Assembly (NCBI GenBank): GCA_964023275.1
Contig: OZ029929.1
Span: 8,879,937-8,943,936 of the forward strand
DNA from: Norana najaformis
Taxonomy: Eukaryota; Annelida; Clitellata; Crassiclitellata; Hormogastridae
Reading direction: 5' to 3'
Length of the DNA stretch: 64,000 bases
The notes beneath the pieces were generated by a model. The model did not search any database and was not told the origin of the DNA. It was given only the letters and a program-made list of their open reading frames with translations. Shown piece by piece: positions 23,198-35,000 of the stretch (its first letter is position 1; the number at the start of each line of letters is the position of its first letter). The translations under genes were made by a program, and so were the position numbers.

Positions 23198-24799
23198 CTG
23201 AAACAGAATATCAACAAAACACCAGTCACACAATCCACTGGCTTACGAAGTGTAGATGGATTAAGCAAAAAGCATTACTTCATGTGACTGTAGGTGCAGC
23301 ATGGAAGGCAAGAGGTGCTCTTGAGCAGGCAACAACAGCCTAGCCAGGGCAATTGTGAATTCTTTGTGAGTAATGCACACATTTGTTTATGTTCACGCCA
23401 TATGTCCATCGACTGAGCGAGGAATCATAGGATTCATATGCAACTTCTTAACGTGGTTTGCATGTACTCAAATCCTTAAAACATTTTGACTTCATTTGTG
23501 GCACAAATACTCTTGCCTTAAAATAGCACTGCTTGAAAGCAATACTACATCCCACAAAGTTTTGTTTCTTTTCCAACAAAAGTATCAGTCAGTAGTTACT
23601 TAATCAAAAAATAAATAAGGTTCTCAATCTTCACTATGTGTTTCTGACCTCTGTGCATTTCAAAATTCTATTTGCAGCCCCATATAATATTCAATCATTC
23701 TTTTGAAGGTGATTTTTTTATTTGGAACAATTCTTGTGCACAACAAATAATTCTAGGAGTACAAATCAGTAGTTAATTAGAATTAATTATGTAGAATGGA
23801 ATTACATGCTGAACAATTACTGAGTGGAAACATATCAACTTTATCAACAATATGCCCCACTGTCTTTTGTCCTCTTTCCCATGGAATACATACCACATCA
23901 CACTCTACCTTATTCTCTCTCTCTCCTTCTAGCTGGCTTTAATCCCTCTTGGGGAGGGGTCACCCTGGGAGGAACATCCAACTTACCACTCATCCCTAGC
24001 CTGAGACTTCAAACTGCTTGACACTCATCACTGCAGTTTGTCAATTTGCAATCATATCAGTGCTCAAATTTCTTCTGCTCCTTTCTTTCACAAAAGATGT
24101 CCATACTTATGTGTGTGCAGCTGCATGTTCACGCATTTAACTTAAGTATGTACCACTGCTGAAGCATGTACCACTGCAGATCACACTGTTTCGAAAATTT
24201 CCGTGTGGGCCTACTGAAAATAGGTGAACTATTACATAATGGCTGGAAAACAACAGTGTTCGCCTTTTGCTTTGTCATGTTTTGGTCTTACTTACGAGTT
24301 CTCACAGAGTAGTCTGAACAGACTGCAAACTGTCACTTGCATTTAATAATACTACACTGACAGTGATCAAACATCTGCAGGCCAAATATTCACAAAGGAC
24401 ACTCTTGGTGACAATGGTACCGTGACTAATGCACAACAGTAATCAAAATCTAGGATTTCTTCAGCATCCAAAAAAGCTAAGTAGCTGGAACTAGGCAGCC
24501 TTCTCACAAACACAGTCAAAAAACAAAATTGGTGAGAAAGGTATACTGTCAGATTCGATCCAAGTCCAGAGCTACAGTGGACGGCACTCGAACTGAAATG
24601 GCAATGAAGGTATGGAAAACAGGGGAATTTGCTGAATAATGCTTTAAGTTTTGATTGAAAGGCCTGCACCGAAATTGCATATGACAACTGGCTGAAAGCA
24701 CATGCAAAACAAAATGCAGTATAAAAAATATAGTAAAATTTATATATTATCTGAATACTATACACTAGGTTATAAAAAGTATGAAGAAATATAATTTAA
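23198..24799. other. Region upstream of the zinc-finger CDS; no exon recognised
   Basis: The region should contain the first exon(s) and promoter of the minus-strand zinc-finger gene, but nothing is clear. 24405-24600 resembles the LINE-tail repeat at 24800-24955. Confidence 0.4.
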
Positions 24800-24955
24800 G
24801 GATAGCTGAATGAATCGTAATCATAATCTTGAGATTTCTACAGCGTCCAATGAAAGCTAAGTCGCAGGAACTGGCTTATTCACAGGCGCTCGGTCAAAAC
24901 AAAATCGATAGGCAAAAGGGTTCGGCTCCAGGTCAAGATCCAGGAGTCAGGCAGT
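24800..24955 (-). mobile_element. LINE-tail repeat with ATTACG-type end (copy 1)
   Basis: Minus-strand reading gives GACTCCTGGATCTTGACC, CGATTTTGTTTTGACCGAGC and GAGATTATGATTACGATT. Copies of the same unit are at 49950-50090 (+), 27895-27995 (+), and entering the window at 63967-64000 (-). Confidence 0.7.
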
Positions 24956-24970
24956 CAGACAAACGCGGCG

Positions 24971-26975
24971 AAACCTATCAACAAATACAAATACAAATAT
25001 AAATACATATCCGGATTCCGGGTTACTAGAGCGTCACTTAGGGAAATGTAATGCTTCAACAAAAATGCGTAGCACGAGTCATTGATTGAAACGTTCACGA
25101 ACGAATTGGAACTGGATTGTTCGCCAAATGTATATCGAACCCATACACCGTCCATATGGGTGTCATCAAATGAATCTATTTCCACTCTGGCAGTCACAGT
25201 GCTTGAACACAGAGTCGCCAAAATCCGGAAATGCAGCAGATTCTATTACAGATTCGCCTATAGAAGCAGAATGCACAATTCAGGCGAGGATGGTCATGAG
25301 GGTACATAAAAGAACCCATACGTGGTCCATATGGGTCTCATCAAATGGATATATTTGCACTCTGGCAGCCGCACTCCTCGAATACAGATTCAAATACAGA
25401 TTCGCCAAAATCCGGAAAATCAGCATATACAAATACAGATTCGCCTGTAGAAGCAGAATGCACAATTCAGGCGAGGATGGTCATGAGGGTACATAAAGAA
25501 CCCATACGTGGTCCATATGGGTTAGATCAGACAACAGGTTACAGTTTGTGCCATGTTTTTGGTAAAAAGCAGACCTGATGTGACGTAATGCCCAGATATG
25601 ATAGAAACAAGATTTACATAAGTTTCTAAAGTGGGGTCGAAATGTGAGTTTGCTGTCCAAAATTACACCAAAAATTCTGCTTAATAGCGGAACAGTGCCA
25701 GCTAGGTCAATGCTGGAATGTGAAGGGAGAAATCGCAGACGTTGGCATGAGCCAAACATGATCACCTCAGATTTATCTGGTTTCCTGGCCAAACCATTGA
25801 AACAGAACCATTCATGAACAGAACAGAGAAATTCGCCAAGTTTCACCTTGACTGACTGATCAGTGGGTGAAAGAGCAATGCAAAGCCGATTGTCATCAGC
25901 GCACTGCTGTACCTTCGCTCCAAAGTCGTTGGCTCTGCGGGTACCTGGTGCAGAGGATTGTAAATAATAAAGGTATAAGGACAGATACTTGTGGGCACCA
26001 CAAGTGCAGAAAGAATGATCACAGCATTTTTCCGAAATTCCTCGAATCTGTATTTGTATATGCAGAATTTCCGGAATTTCGTGAAACCGTATTTGAATCT
26101 GTATACGAGGAGTGCGGCTGCCAGAGTGCAAATATATCCATTTTATGAGACCCATATGGACCAAGTACAGTTCCCTTATGGATCCTCATGTCCATCCTGG
26201 CCTGAATTGTGCATTCTGCTTCTACAGGCGAATCTGTATTTGTATATGCAGATTTTCCGGATTTTGGCGAATCTGTATTTGAATCTGTATACGAGGAGTG
26301 CAGCTGCCAGAGTGCAAATATATCCATTTGATGAGACCCATATAGACCACGTATGGGTTCTTTATGTACCCTCATGACCATCCTCGCCTGAATTGTGCAT
26401 TCTGCTTCTACAGGCGAATCTGTATTTGTATATGCTGATTTTCCGGATTTTGGCGAATCTGTATTTGAATCTGTATACGAGGAGTGCGGCTGCCAGAGTG
26501 CAAATATATCCATTTGATAGAACCATATGGACCACGTATGGGTTCTTTATGTACCCTCATGACCATCCTCGCCTGAATTGTGCATTCTGCTTCTATAGGC
26601 GAATATGTATTTGTATATGCTGATTTTCTGGATTTTGGCGAATCTGTATTTGAATCTGTATACCAGGAGTGCGGTTGCCAGAGTGCAAATTTATCCATTT
26701 GATGAGACCCATTTGAATGCGATAATTCGATCGGCAGTTTATGGGTTTGTACGTGTATCGCACAATTCTGTTCAATATACGGTCTTTGGGCGAATTTTCG
26801 TTAATATGCGCCTTTCGTTAACAAATTGTGCAGTTCCTATTGATTCATGAACATTTTTATCGTTTAATCCTCTTTGAAATTTGAGATGCCAAATATTGCA
26901 CTACTATTTCGCTAGTTGGCAGCACAGAAACCCGGAATCCGGAACGGAAATGTATTTATATCTGTTGATAGGTTT
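24971..26975. mobile_element. Foldback-like element: inverted arms of about 185-bp tandem repeats
   Basis: The outer ends are inverted copies: AAACCTATCAACAAATACAA and CCGGATTCCGGGTT on the left (24971-25023), and their reverse complements at 26925-26975. The left arm (25130-25530) has about two direct units. The right arm (26019-26720) has about four inverted units at 185-186 bp spacing. The unit contains CACAATTCAGGCGAGGATGG and GAATCTGTATTTGAATCTG. The centre carries a LINE fragment (25540-25965). No transposase frame is present. Confidence 0.75.
25540..25965 (-). mobile_element. CR1/jockey-like reverse transcriptase fragment
   Basis: The minus frame reads VQQCADDNRLCIAL, then WFCFNGLARKPDKSEVIMFG, then IFGVILDSKLTFRPHFRNLC. 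These correspond to the RT motif with the catalytic YADD (here CADD), the NPDKSE motif and the following block. It lies in the loop of the foldback-like element and is a remnant only. Confidence 0.85.
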
Positions 26976-29019
26976 TTAAACGTGTCAGACAATCGGACGG
27001 CTATGATGGATGGTGTTTGAAATTGAAGCGAGACGAGAGATAAGGGGAACAGGAACAATCAGGATAACATTTTGGGAAAAGAAATGTTTTCAGTCTTGAG
27101 TGAAAGACCAGCGCAGAAACTAAAACTGGTGAAGTGTTGGTGAGTTCGTATGATGGATGAAATATAATGTTCAGTGACAACAGGCTTACAAATACGCTGT
27201 GGTCCACTACGGGCGCCCAATATGCACACAACACACCTAAATATAATTTACCCATAATATTCTCGAGTACTCGGCAGAATGCTCAATTCCAAACATACTC
27301 AAAAGAGGCAGCTTTTGCGGCAGCGATATAATGGTTTATGACCGTTTATGAAACGCTTGTGATAACAAAAGTCATCCAGATTACCTCACTTGTTTTTGCT
27401 TTATTACTTTGCTGATAGCATATAAGTATGCATATAATATAAAGTCGATAATTTTGTTATTTGCTAGTTTTCCGAAGATTTTAGCTCATACCATAACGAA
27501 TTATTGAACTACGGAAGCAAGCTCGAGACCAAGCTGCGTTACGCTGGTCCCCTTAATACAAATCTAAATTTTCATCAAACAATAGTAGCACGAAAGCAAA
27601 ACACGAGAAAAAATGAAAAAACCAATAGATGACGATGGCATAACTGCCTGTGATGTTATAGTACTGACAGCAACAGAAAAAAATTCAATCAATTATTGTG
27701 ACTGAGAAAATCACACAGAAAACTGTCAATAGCAATAGGACTGAAAAAACATTTATGGAAATATCAGTCTGTAATATTCGGTTTCTGGGTGAAGTCCAAC
27801 ACAGACATAACGTTGCCATGACAAATTTTGAATATTTTACATATGGCAGTGCTGTAAGTGTACTCCAAAGAGTGTTGGTAAGACTGACAGCTTCCATTCA
27901 ATTTTGTTTTGATTGAGCACCTATGATAATCTGACTCCCGCGACTTGGCTTTCGTTGGGCGCTGTAGAAATCTCGAACTTCCGACTACGATACAATTCCT
28001 TAAATGAAGTTTACGTTGCACAACAGCAAATTCGAACTTTAAACTAAATGTATAAAGAACAAACAAAAACTGAGAACTATATAAAAAACCGAAATCGACC
28101 CATCTGTAGTAAATAAAAGAACACAGCCTTTCGAGCGCATTGGTGAATGGCGCACATACATACCCAGGTGTCAGCGCGCAGAGGGTAACCTAGCAACTGC
28201 AGAATCGTTAGAAACCAACGCTGCGTAAACTGTTATTCTGATTAATACCTATAACACTGCCAAATTGCACGTACGGTTCGTATTTCGCTATGATTTCTCT
28301 TATACTCCTGGTTTTTATGTTTTAGCATTCAGAAAACAGACCAGTTGAAATTGTACTCTGCAGATTTGTTTTTAGGACGTCAAATAGCTGCACCAGACCA
28401 GTACTTGCATTTATACTAAACACGCATCCGCGCTTATATATTTTATTTTAGGAGTTAAAACCTGTTGATCCAACCGGCTGATCCAATTGATTCACATAAA
28501 AAACACTACTGGCTAAAACTAACAAAAATATGTAATCCAGTGTACTTATATTGCACCGCTAAAGCGATTTTAGCCGTATTTAATGAATTGTGTTAGATGT
28601 GAATATGTGGTATCACGGTATAGATTAACTAACGGGAAACTAGTTTGTTCACAGTCCTCGTTGTCAGTAGATACCTGCTTCTAAAGCTCATTTAATTATG
28701 TCAATTTCTACACAAGGTTACAGTTGATGAGATAAGCAGAAATAACTTCTTGTGTATGCATGTTGGAGAATCTATTTCCTTGCATTAATTTTTAAAAATA
28801 ATTTTCTTCTGTGACACTTTTATAATAATGTGAATATAGCGACAGCAATCAAGGGCTGATCCAGTTTTGCTGATCAAATTCTTAGGCCACAACAGTGCTT
28901 CACTGTCTTTATCTCTTTAAGTTTATCTTTCTGCCCCTCTGCCTGTGTCTTGCTTTGCTTTGCACTGAATCTGTGCCTGTTCGTCCTTTTCCACTGCAAC
29001 ACCTGTTGGCTTTTTGCAG
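26976..29019. other. Gene-free stretch upstream of RSPH1
   Basis: It contains a LINE-tail repeat at 27895-27995 and otherwise AT-rich sequence. The RSPH1 promoter and 5' UTR exon must lie here or further left, because the coding start directly follows a splice acceptor. Confidence 0.5.
27895..27995 (+). mobile_element. LINE-tail repeat (copy 2)
   Basis: TTTTGTTTTGATTGAGCACC, GGCTTTCGTTGGGCGCTG and GAAATCTCG match the unit at 49950-50090. Confidence 0.65.
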
Positions 29020-29022
29020 AAA

Positions 29023-29076
29023 ATGTCGGATGCTGGATCAGACGATTTGGAAGAAGAACAGGGCCAGGGAGTGGGG
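29023..29076 (+). CDS. RSPH1: RSPH1 exon 1 (coding part)
   Basis: The ATG lies three bases after a TTTTTGCAG acceptor, so a 5' UTR exon lies upstream. Eighteen codons end GQGVG before GTAAGT, phase 0. Confidence 0.95.
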
Positions 29077-32000
29077 GTAAGTCATCAATATTAATCACAG
29101 CCAAATTATTCAAAATTTATATGAACATGCACACATACAAACATATAAATGCATACATACATGCATGCACGCATGCATATAGATTGAGTTTTCAGTGTGC
29201 AGGTAGAGATTTCAGGTAGAGTTGAATGTAGTTGGATAGAAAGCTTGGTAGCTAGCTGTTTGTGCTGGGCATGACTACTGTGGAGGGACCATCCACAGAT
29301 TTTGTTGCACAGTGTTTGCAGATTTTTTACCTCTCCCCTTGTTAAATGTCAGCATCTTGGATTGAAAAACAACATCATTTTCATCATTGTCTTCATTTAA
29401 TTAAGCTGAGATTTTTGTTGTGCTTAGGAATATGAAGGTGATAGAAATGAGCAGGGTGAGCGGCATGGAATGGGAAAAGCAATTCTACCAAATGGCGACA
29501 CTTACGAAGGTTCATATGAAAACAACAAACGAAATGGAATGGGAACTTATAGGTAAGAAAGGTTTATAAAATAATGTATATTATATTATGACATTTTGAC
29601 CAACTTGGCTTTTTTATTGCACTTGCATTTGAGATTCAGCTAAAAATTTGAATCATAAAAGTGGATTCAGTTTGAAAAGCAGTTAAAAAAATTAGTGACA
29701 CCCAAGTTTTGAGTTCAAAATTCAAGTGGTATGATGAACTTCTTGTCAAACCATTCATAAAGTTAGAAGTTTTCCAAGAGGTCAGCTTTTTGGTCAAGAA
29801 ATGTAACAATACTTTAAAATTATAAATACAATTTGGGCATTAAGTAATGACAAGCGCCTTTGAGAGGTTCTTAAATTGTGCTATAGACACATCTATAAAC
29901 ATATAAACATACTTATTTTATTTTTTTAAATTTTATTTATTTACTTATTTTATATGTATGTGTTATCAGTGTTGATCAATTAGAAGTTTCAAAGATTTAC
30001 ATTACATACGTTACATTACATTTCATACACCTTTGAGTTCTTAAAATGTGCTATAGATATATCTACACACATGCATATATGAAAATGTTATCTGTGTTGA
30101 TAAATTAGAAATTTCATAGGTTTACATTACATTACGTACACCTTATCTCCTTAGCAATCAGTACTTGTAAGTACTCATTCAAAATGAATTTGGCTAAATA
30201 TATTGGGAACAGCACGATAAACATGCCAGAAACCTAGGAAAATTTAAGCATCTGAAAGCATAAAAATATCTTAGTTTTAAGTGAAGAGTTATAGATTAGG
30301 AAATTTTTTACCAATAGGCCCTATATGTTAAAAGTAATATGTGTGATTCAATCTAAAACCCTTTTGCAGCCTGTGTGTGGAAAATTGTGTGGTGCAACAT
30401 ATGACTCATTTTGTCAGAGTGAGTCACAGAGTGGTTTGCTATGTTCCTCACATTGCTAACTTCTTACTGTAACAACGTTACTTTATTGTTTTGCTAACAC
30501 TGGGTGTCTTTATGCTTCATTAGGTTTAAGAATGGTGCCCGCTATGTCGGTGAATGGCTAAGAAACAAGAAACATGGACAGGGCGTGTTCATTTATCCTG
30601 ATGGTTCCCGTTACGATGGTACGGGCCGGGCTTTGCCTCATCAAACTGAATGGGTCGTTTGATCAGTGATTGTCTGATTAAAATGGCTGAAAATTAAAGA
30701 CATAGTTTCAATTTCTGTGTGAAATTTTGATTTTAGTGTCTGATAGACATTAAATAGTTTCTTTACTGAATGCAGTTGTGTAGATATTTTGAAAGGGCAT
30801 TGTGTAAATCAGCTGTTAGATTGTTTGAATTGATAAAAGCAGGATAACAGAAGTGTGTGAAACACTGTAAACCAGTTCTTGTGCCTAGTGTGAACCTATA
30901 GAAGCCATTATTTTAGATGGTTTTTGTGATAAACATAATTTCATAAATACCTACAACACACTCAACGATAACGTGTTTTGTGTTAGACCTCACTTGTTAG
31001 GTTCCATTGGTTGACTGATGCATAGATGTCCAATACAAGAACTGCTTTTGTCATATCTGACCTATATTCTTATATTCGCAACCTTTAGTTAAAGCCTTTT
31101 CATTTGCTAGTGCCTGGGAAAAATTGTCAGTTTAATATTTCAAATAGGTAGACATTTACTCTTCAAATGATGTATAATATGTCTGTATTAGGTTAGAGAT
31201 TGAAGGTGGATGGTAAAACTGTAAGATGTGAGGGCAAATGATGAGAACTGAATTAGCCTGGTGGCCAAACTGCAAATCCAGGTTCACGATGTATAAACAC
31301 AGTAGATGGATGGCATCCTCTGTGACTGTAATCTTAGATCTGTTCAAGTATTTACTGCATAAGTAAACTGAACCATAAAAACAAAATATTTTTGTAATAA
31401 ACGAAATAGAGTAGTAATCGTAATTGTAATCGTAAATTTGTAAAGCGCCTCTTCAAGATAGCCTCATCAGAGGCGCTTCTGGCCCATCCCAGGACTGGGG
31501 AATAATACGGTCTTCAAGTGCTTACAGAAGAGGGAGGGGGAAAGGGAGAAAGCTCCCGTCGAAGGTCGGCAAGTGATGCAGTGCAATGAAGAAAAGCTAC
31601 AGACCAACAGATCCTCTTGAGCCACAGAGTGCTTGTTTTACCGCTCTCATTTAAGAGTGTACTAAGGCTGTTCCTTTGATCTGCTAGGTTCTTGGGCGGA
31701 GGATCAACGGAGTGGCAAAGGCACGTACTACTATGTCAACAGCGATATCTATGAAGGCGAATGGCAGAATCACAAGCGGCATGGACAGGGCATCTACACC
31801 TACAATGACACGGGCAGCAAGTATGTGGGCATCTGGAAGGAAGGAAAGAGGGAAGGTCATGGGGAACTCATCCACAAGAATCACCGATTTGTTGGCAAGT
31901 TCAAGGAGGACAAGGTAGATAACAGAATCATTATCATCAGCATCATCATCATTGTCAGGATGAGTGTGAATATACTTTTAGTTTTTTCATTATCTTTGGA

Positions 32001-35000
32001 CCAGTAATCATTATTACTGTCAAAATTTTCTCGTTATTACTGTAGTTGTATGATGGTTAGGTGTGTCATATGATCAGCAGCAGCAGCAGTAGCAAATATT
32101 AATGTTACTGTTTAAAAAAGCATATCATGTGTGATTACCTTACAACATCAGCAACTGCATCATCTTCATCAACAACTTTATCATCATGGTCATCGTTGAT
32201 ATCGTGATAATGATCATCGTCATGGTTATCATTGTTGTCACCAGTCTGCTGGGCACCAAGTCATTTGCTGGGCAGTGCTAGTGAATCAATCATCATAATT
32301 AGTCACTGTTCAAAGTTTAATTTGCTTGACTTGTGTTTGCAAATAAAATCTACAATGATAATGAGTTAGATAATGATGTTTGGGATGATTGATTGATTCT
32401 CAGTTTTCTTGTTGATTGAATATTAGCCACAGGGGGCAGGAAAATACATCTTCGACATTGGATGCATGCAAACAGGCAACTATATCTTAGTTGAACAGGT
32501 AACCAAGGTTCATCAAAACCTTTATTTATTTATTTATTTTATTATTTGTTATAATTATGAATCTGCTCGGATGTCTTTGACGGTCGCTTCCCGTACATTT
32601 ATGGCTGTTAATGTCTCCTGTTTCCCGGCTTCAAAGTGCACTTCTGAACTTTGTAAGTAGGGCATTATTAAATTATAGTTGTATTGTACTGTATTGTATC
32701 CTCTGGTGATTTCTTCTAGAGCTGTATTGAATAGTGTTTTTTGCTATTCATCTAATACGATTGATTCAACACACTATTTGGCCGAATACCGTAATAATAA
32801 AGCCTATTTATAAATGGGGTAATAATACACTAGCTCTTTCAGTTATATAGAAGTTATTAATAGACACAGTGCAGACAAGTAACCTATTAGCGACTAGTCA
32901 ATGAAATCTGTAAATCACTGTACCAATAGTCAAGCTTATTCTTAAGCAAGCCAACCTAAGCCAATGATGAGTGGCAAGTGCAACACTGTTTCTTCAGTTG
33001 TGCGGAATTAATCAAAGTTGTCCGACATCGTTCAAAAAGTCCTCCGTAAACTCTGGATCAATCGGAGAACGAACTGTGAGAGAGAGTACTATCGAGGGAT
33101 AAGTGATTTGCAAGGATATTGGACAATCGATCATGTCATCTTTTTTGTGAAATCAAATGATCAAAGCATGTGTAACTTTGAAGGAAACGTCGTTAGCAGA
33201 CTGTGGTGGCGAAGTTTTTGTGATTCAGAGATGGTCATTGTTCTGAGCTGTGACTGACTGGTGTTTAGCTCTCTTGCATTCCACGTCGCTGTCCCCAAGG
33301 AATGAAACTGACCACCAATGTTTCTTTGAAGTTCGAACTCTCTTTCTTCCTTCAAGAAACCCCTGAAAACTCATCATTTCTCATTTCTCTGGATATCTAA
33401 CTGCTTTTTACGTGGCAGCTGACTAACCATGCCACAGATTCACATTTCTCTGTGATATTTGCATACTTTAAAAATCTTCATAAGAATAATAATAATACTT
33501 AATTAGTGGTTATGAGTTGCTAATGATTGTATGATACTTTCAGGCAGCAGAGGAGAAAGGAGGTCATGAAGAGGAGGAGGTCAAGGTCATTCCAAAGTGG
33601 AAGGCCAAGGACATCAGTGAAATCAACCTTGATCCAGTGGAGGACCTGGACAAACCACAGGAACAGACTGAACCAGATCTACCACCTCAGACTGAAGATA
33701 ATCCTGTCGAGGAGAATGAAGAAGAAGGTACGTACATTAGTTAAGGCAATAATTACAAAATCATTAATAATGACACATTAATAATGAAATGTGACCATAC
33801 CTGAGAAAGCCGTGACAAAGTTGGAAAAGCTACTTTGCAGAAAACACACTCAGAAGGCAAGTAGGCATAAAATAGATCAAAACTATATCTATTTTCTTTC
33901 TTATGTTTGCTATCAAACTCTTATGTAGTATCGCAGTCAAGTAATTTTTATATTTTATTATGATGCCTGCAACAAAAACATCATTTAACAGGTTTCCATG
34001 GTGCCCTAATTGAAATTGTGTGCATCGATCATATGCAAATGACCAAGTGATATAAATATTTGTATTAGCCAGTTTTTATAGAGATTGATGGCAGCCTCAG
34101 AGGCATGTGAATACGCTCCAGTTTACTAATACCCATAAACATTCACAACCCTTAGACTCAGGGACGTAGGTTGGGTCATAGTTATGATAAACTTTACCTC
34201 ACGATTTCTCACCAACATCTTTAAACTTGTCACTTTTTTACTGTTTATGATAGAAACATGTGGTTTCACCAGCCCAATCCAGGACAATATCAAACCCAGA
34301 ATTGATTTTTTCCGACTTTGTGAGGGTTTTCTCAGGCCAGTCACAAGTGATAATCCAAACGGTGTTGAAAAGCCAAAATGTCCAGCATTTGAAGCCCTAT
34401 GTAAATGCCAGAGAATGCATATCTGTCATCTGTCTATATCTAAAACTTTTGGTTCTCATAATTTTCTCCCTTAAATTAAAATATCTGGTGTTATAAAGTA
34501 ACTTATCTATTGTAGATGAAAAGGTTGTTAGATTATAAAATAAGAATTGGATAGGTGTGAGGAAGTCCTGTAAAACTGTGGCATCACTTGTGAGCTGGTG
34601 TTACTGCTGTGCTCTTATCTTGACTATTCACTTTGCAGATTAGAATTTTTTTGGCAGCCATGCATTCACAAATAGGTGAGTTTTAAGCATAATGCAGCAA
34701 AAAATGTTTGGTTTGTCAACAGCGTCTGTGGTAGCACATATTCCAATAAGTTATTCAGAACACAGACTATTATAATCTAATCTAATCTAATGACTTCTTT
34801 AGCGCCTTTATCATAATGCCCAAGCCACCAATCAATGGTCTTATAGTGAAATTGTAATCAAACTTGTGTATAGTAGACTGCCGTGACATGTGACTGCACT
34901 TAGCAGTTTTGTAGTTATGTAATGGCACAACTGTGTGTGTGCAAAATGTAGCTCATAGAAGGTTTATTGGTAAAAAATTCAGATAACGAAACTGCATAAC

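Noticed and set aside
33018-33257. 79-codon ORF in RSPH1 intron 5
   Set aside because: Isolated frame without homology signals or splice sites in a matching phase.
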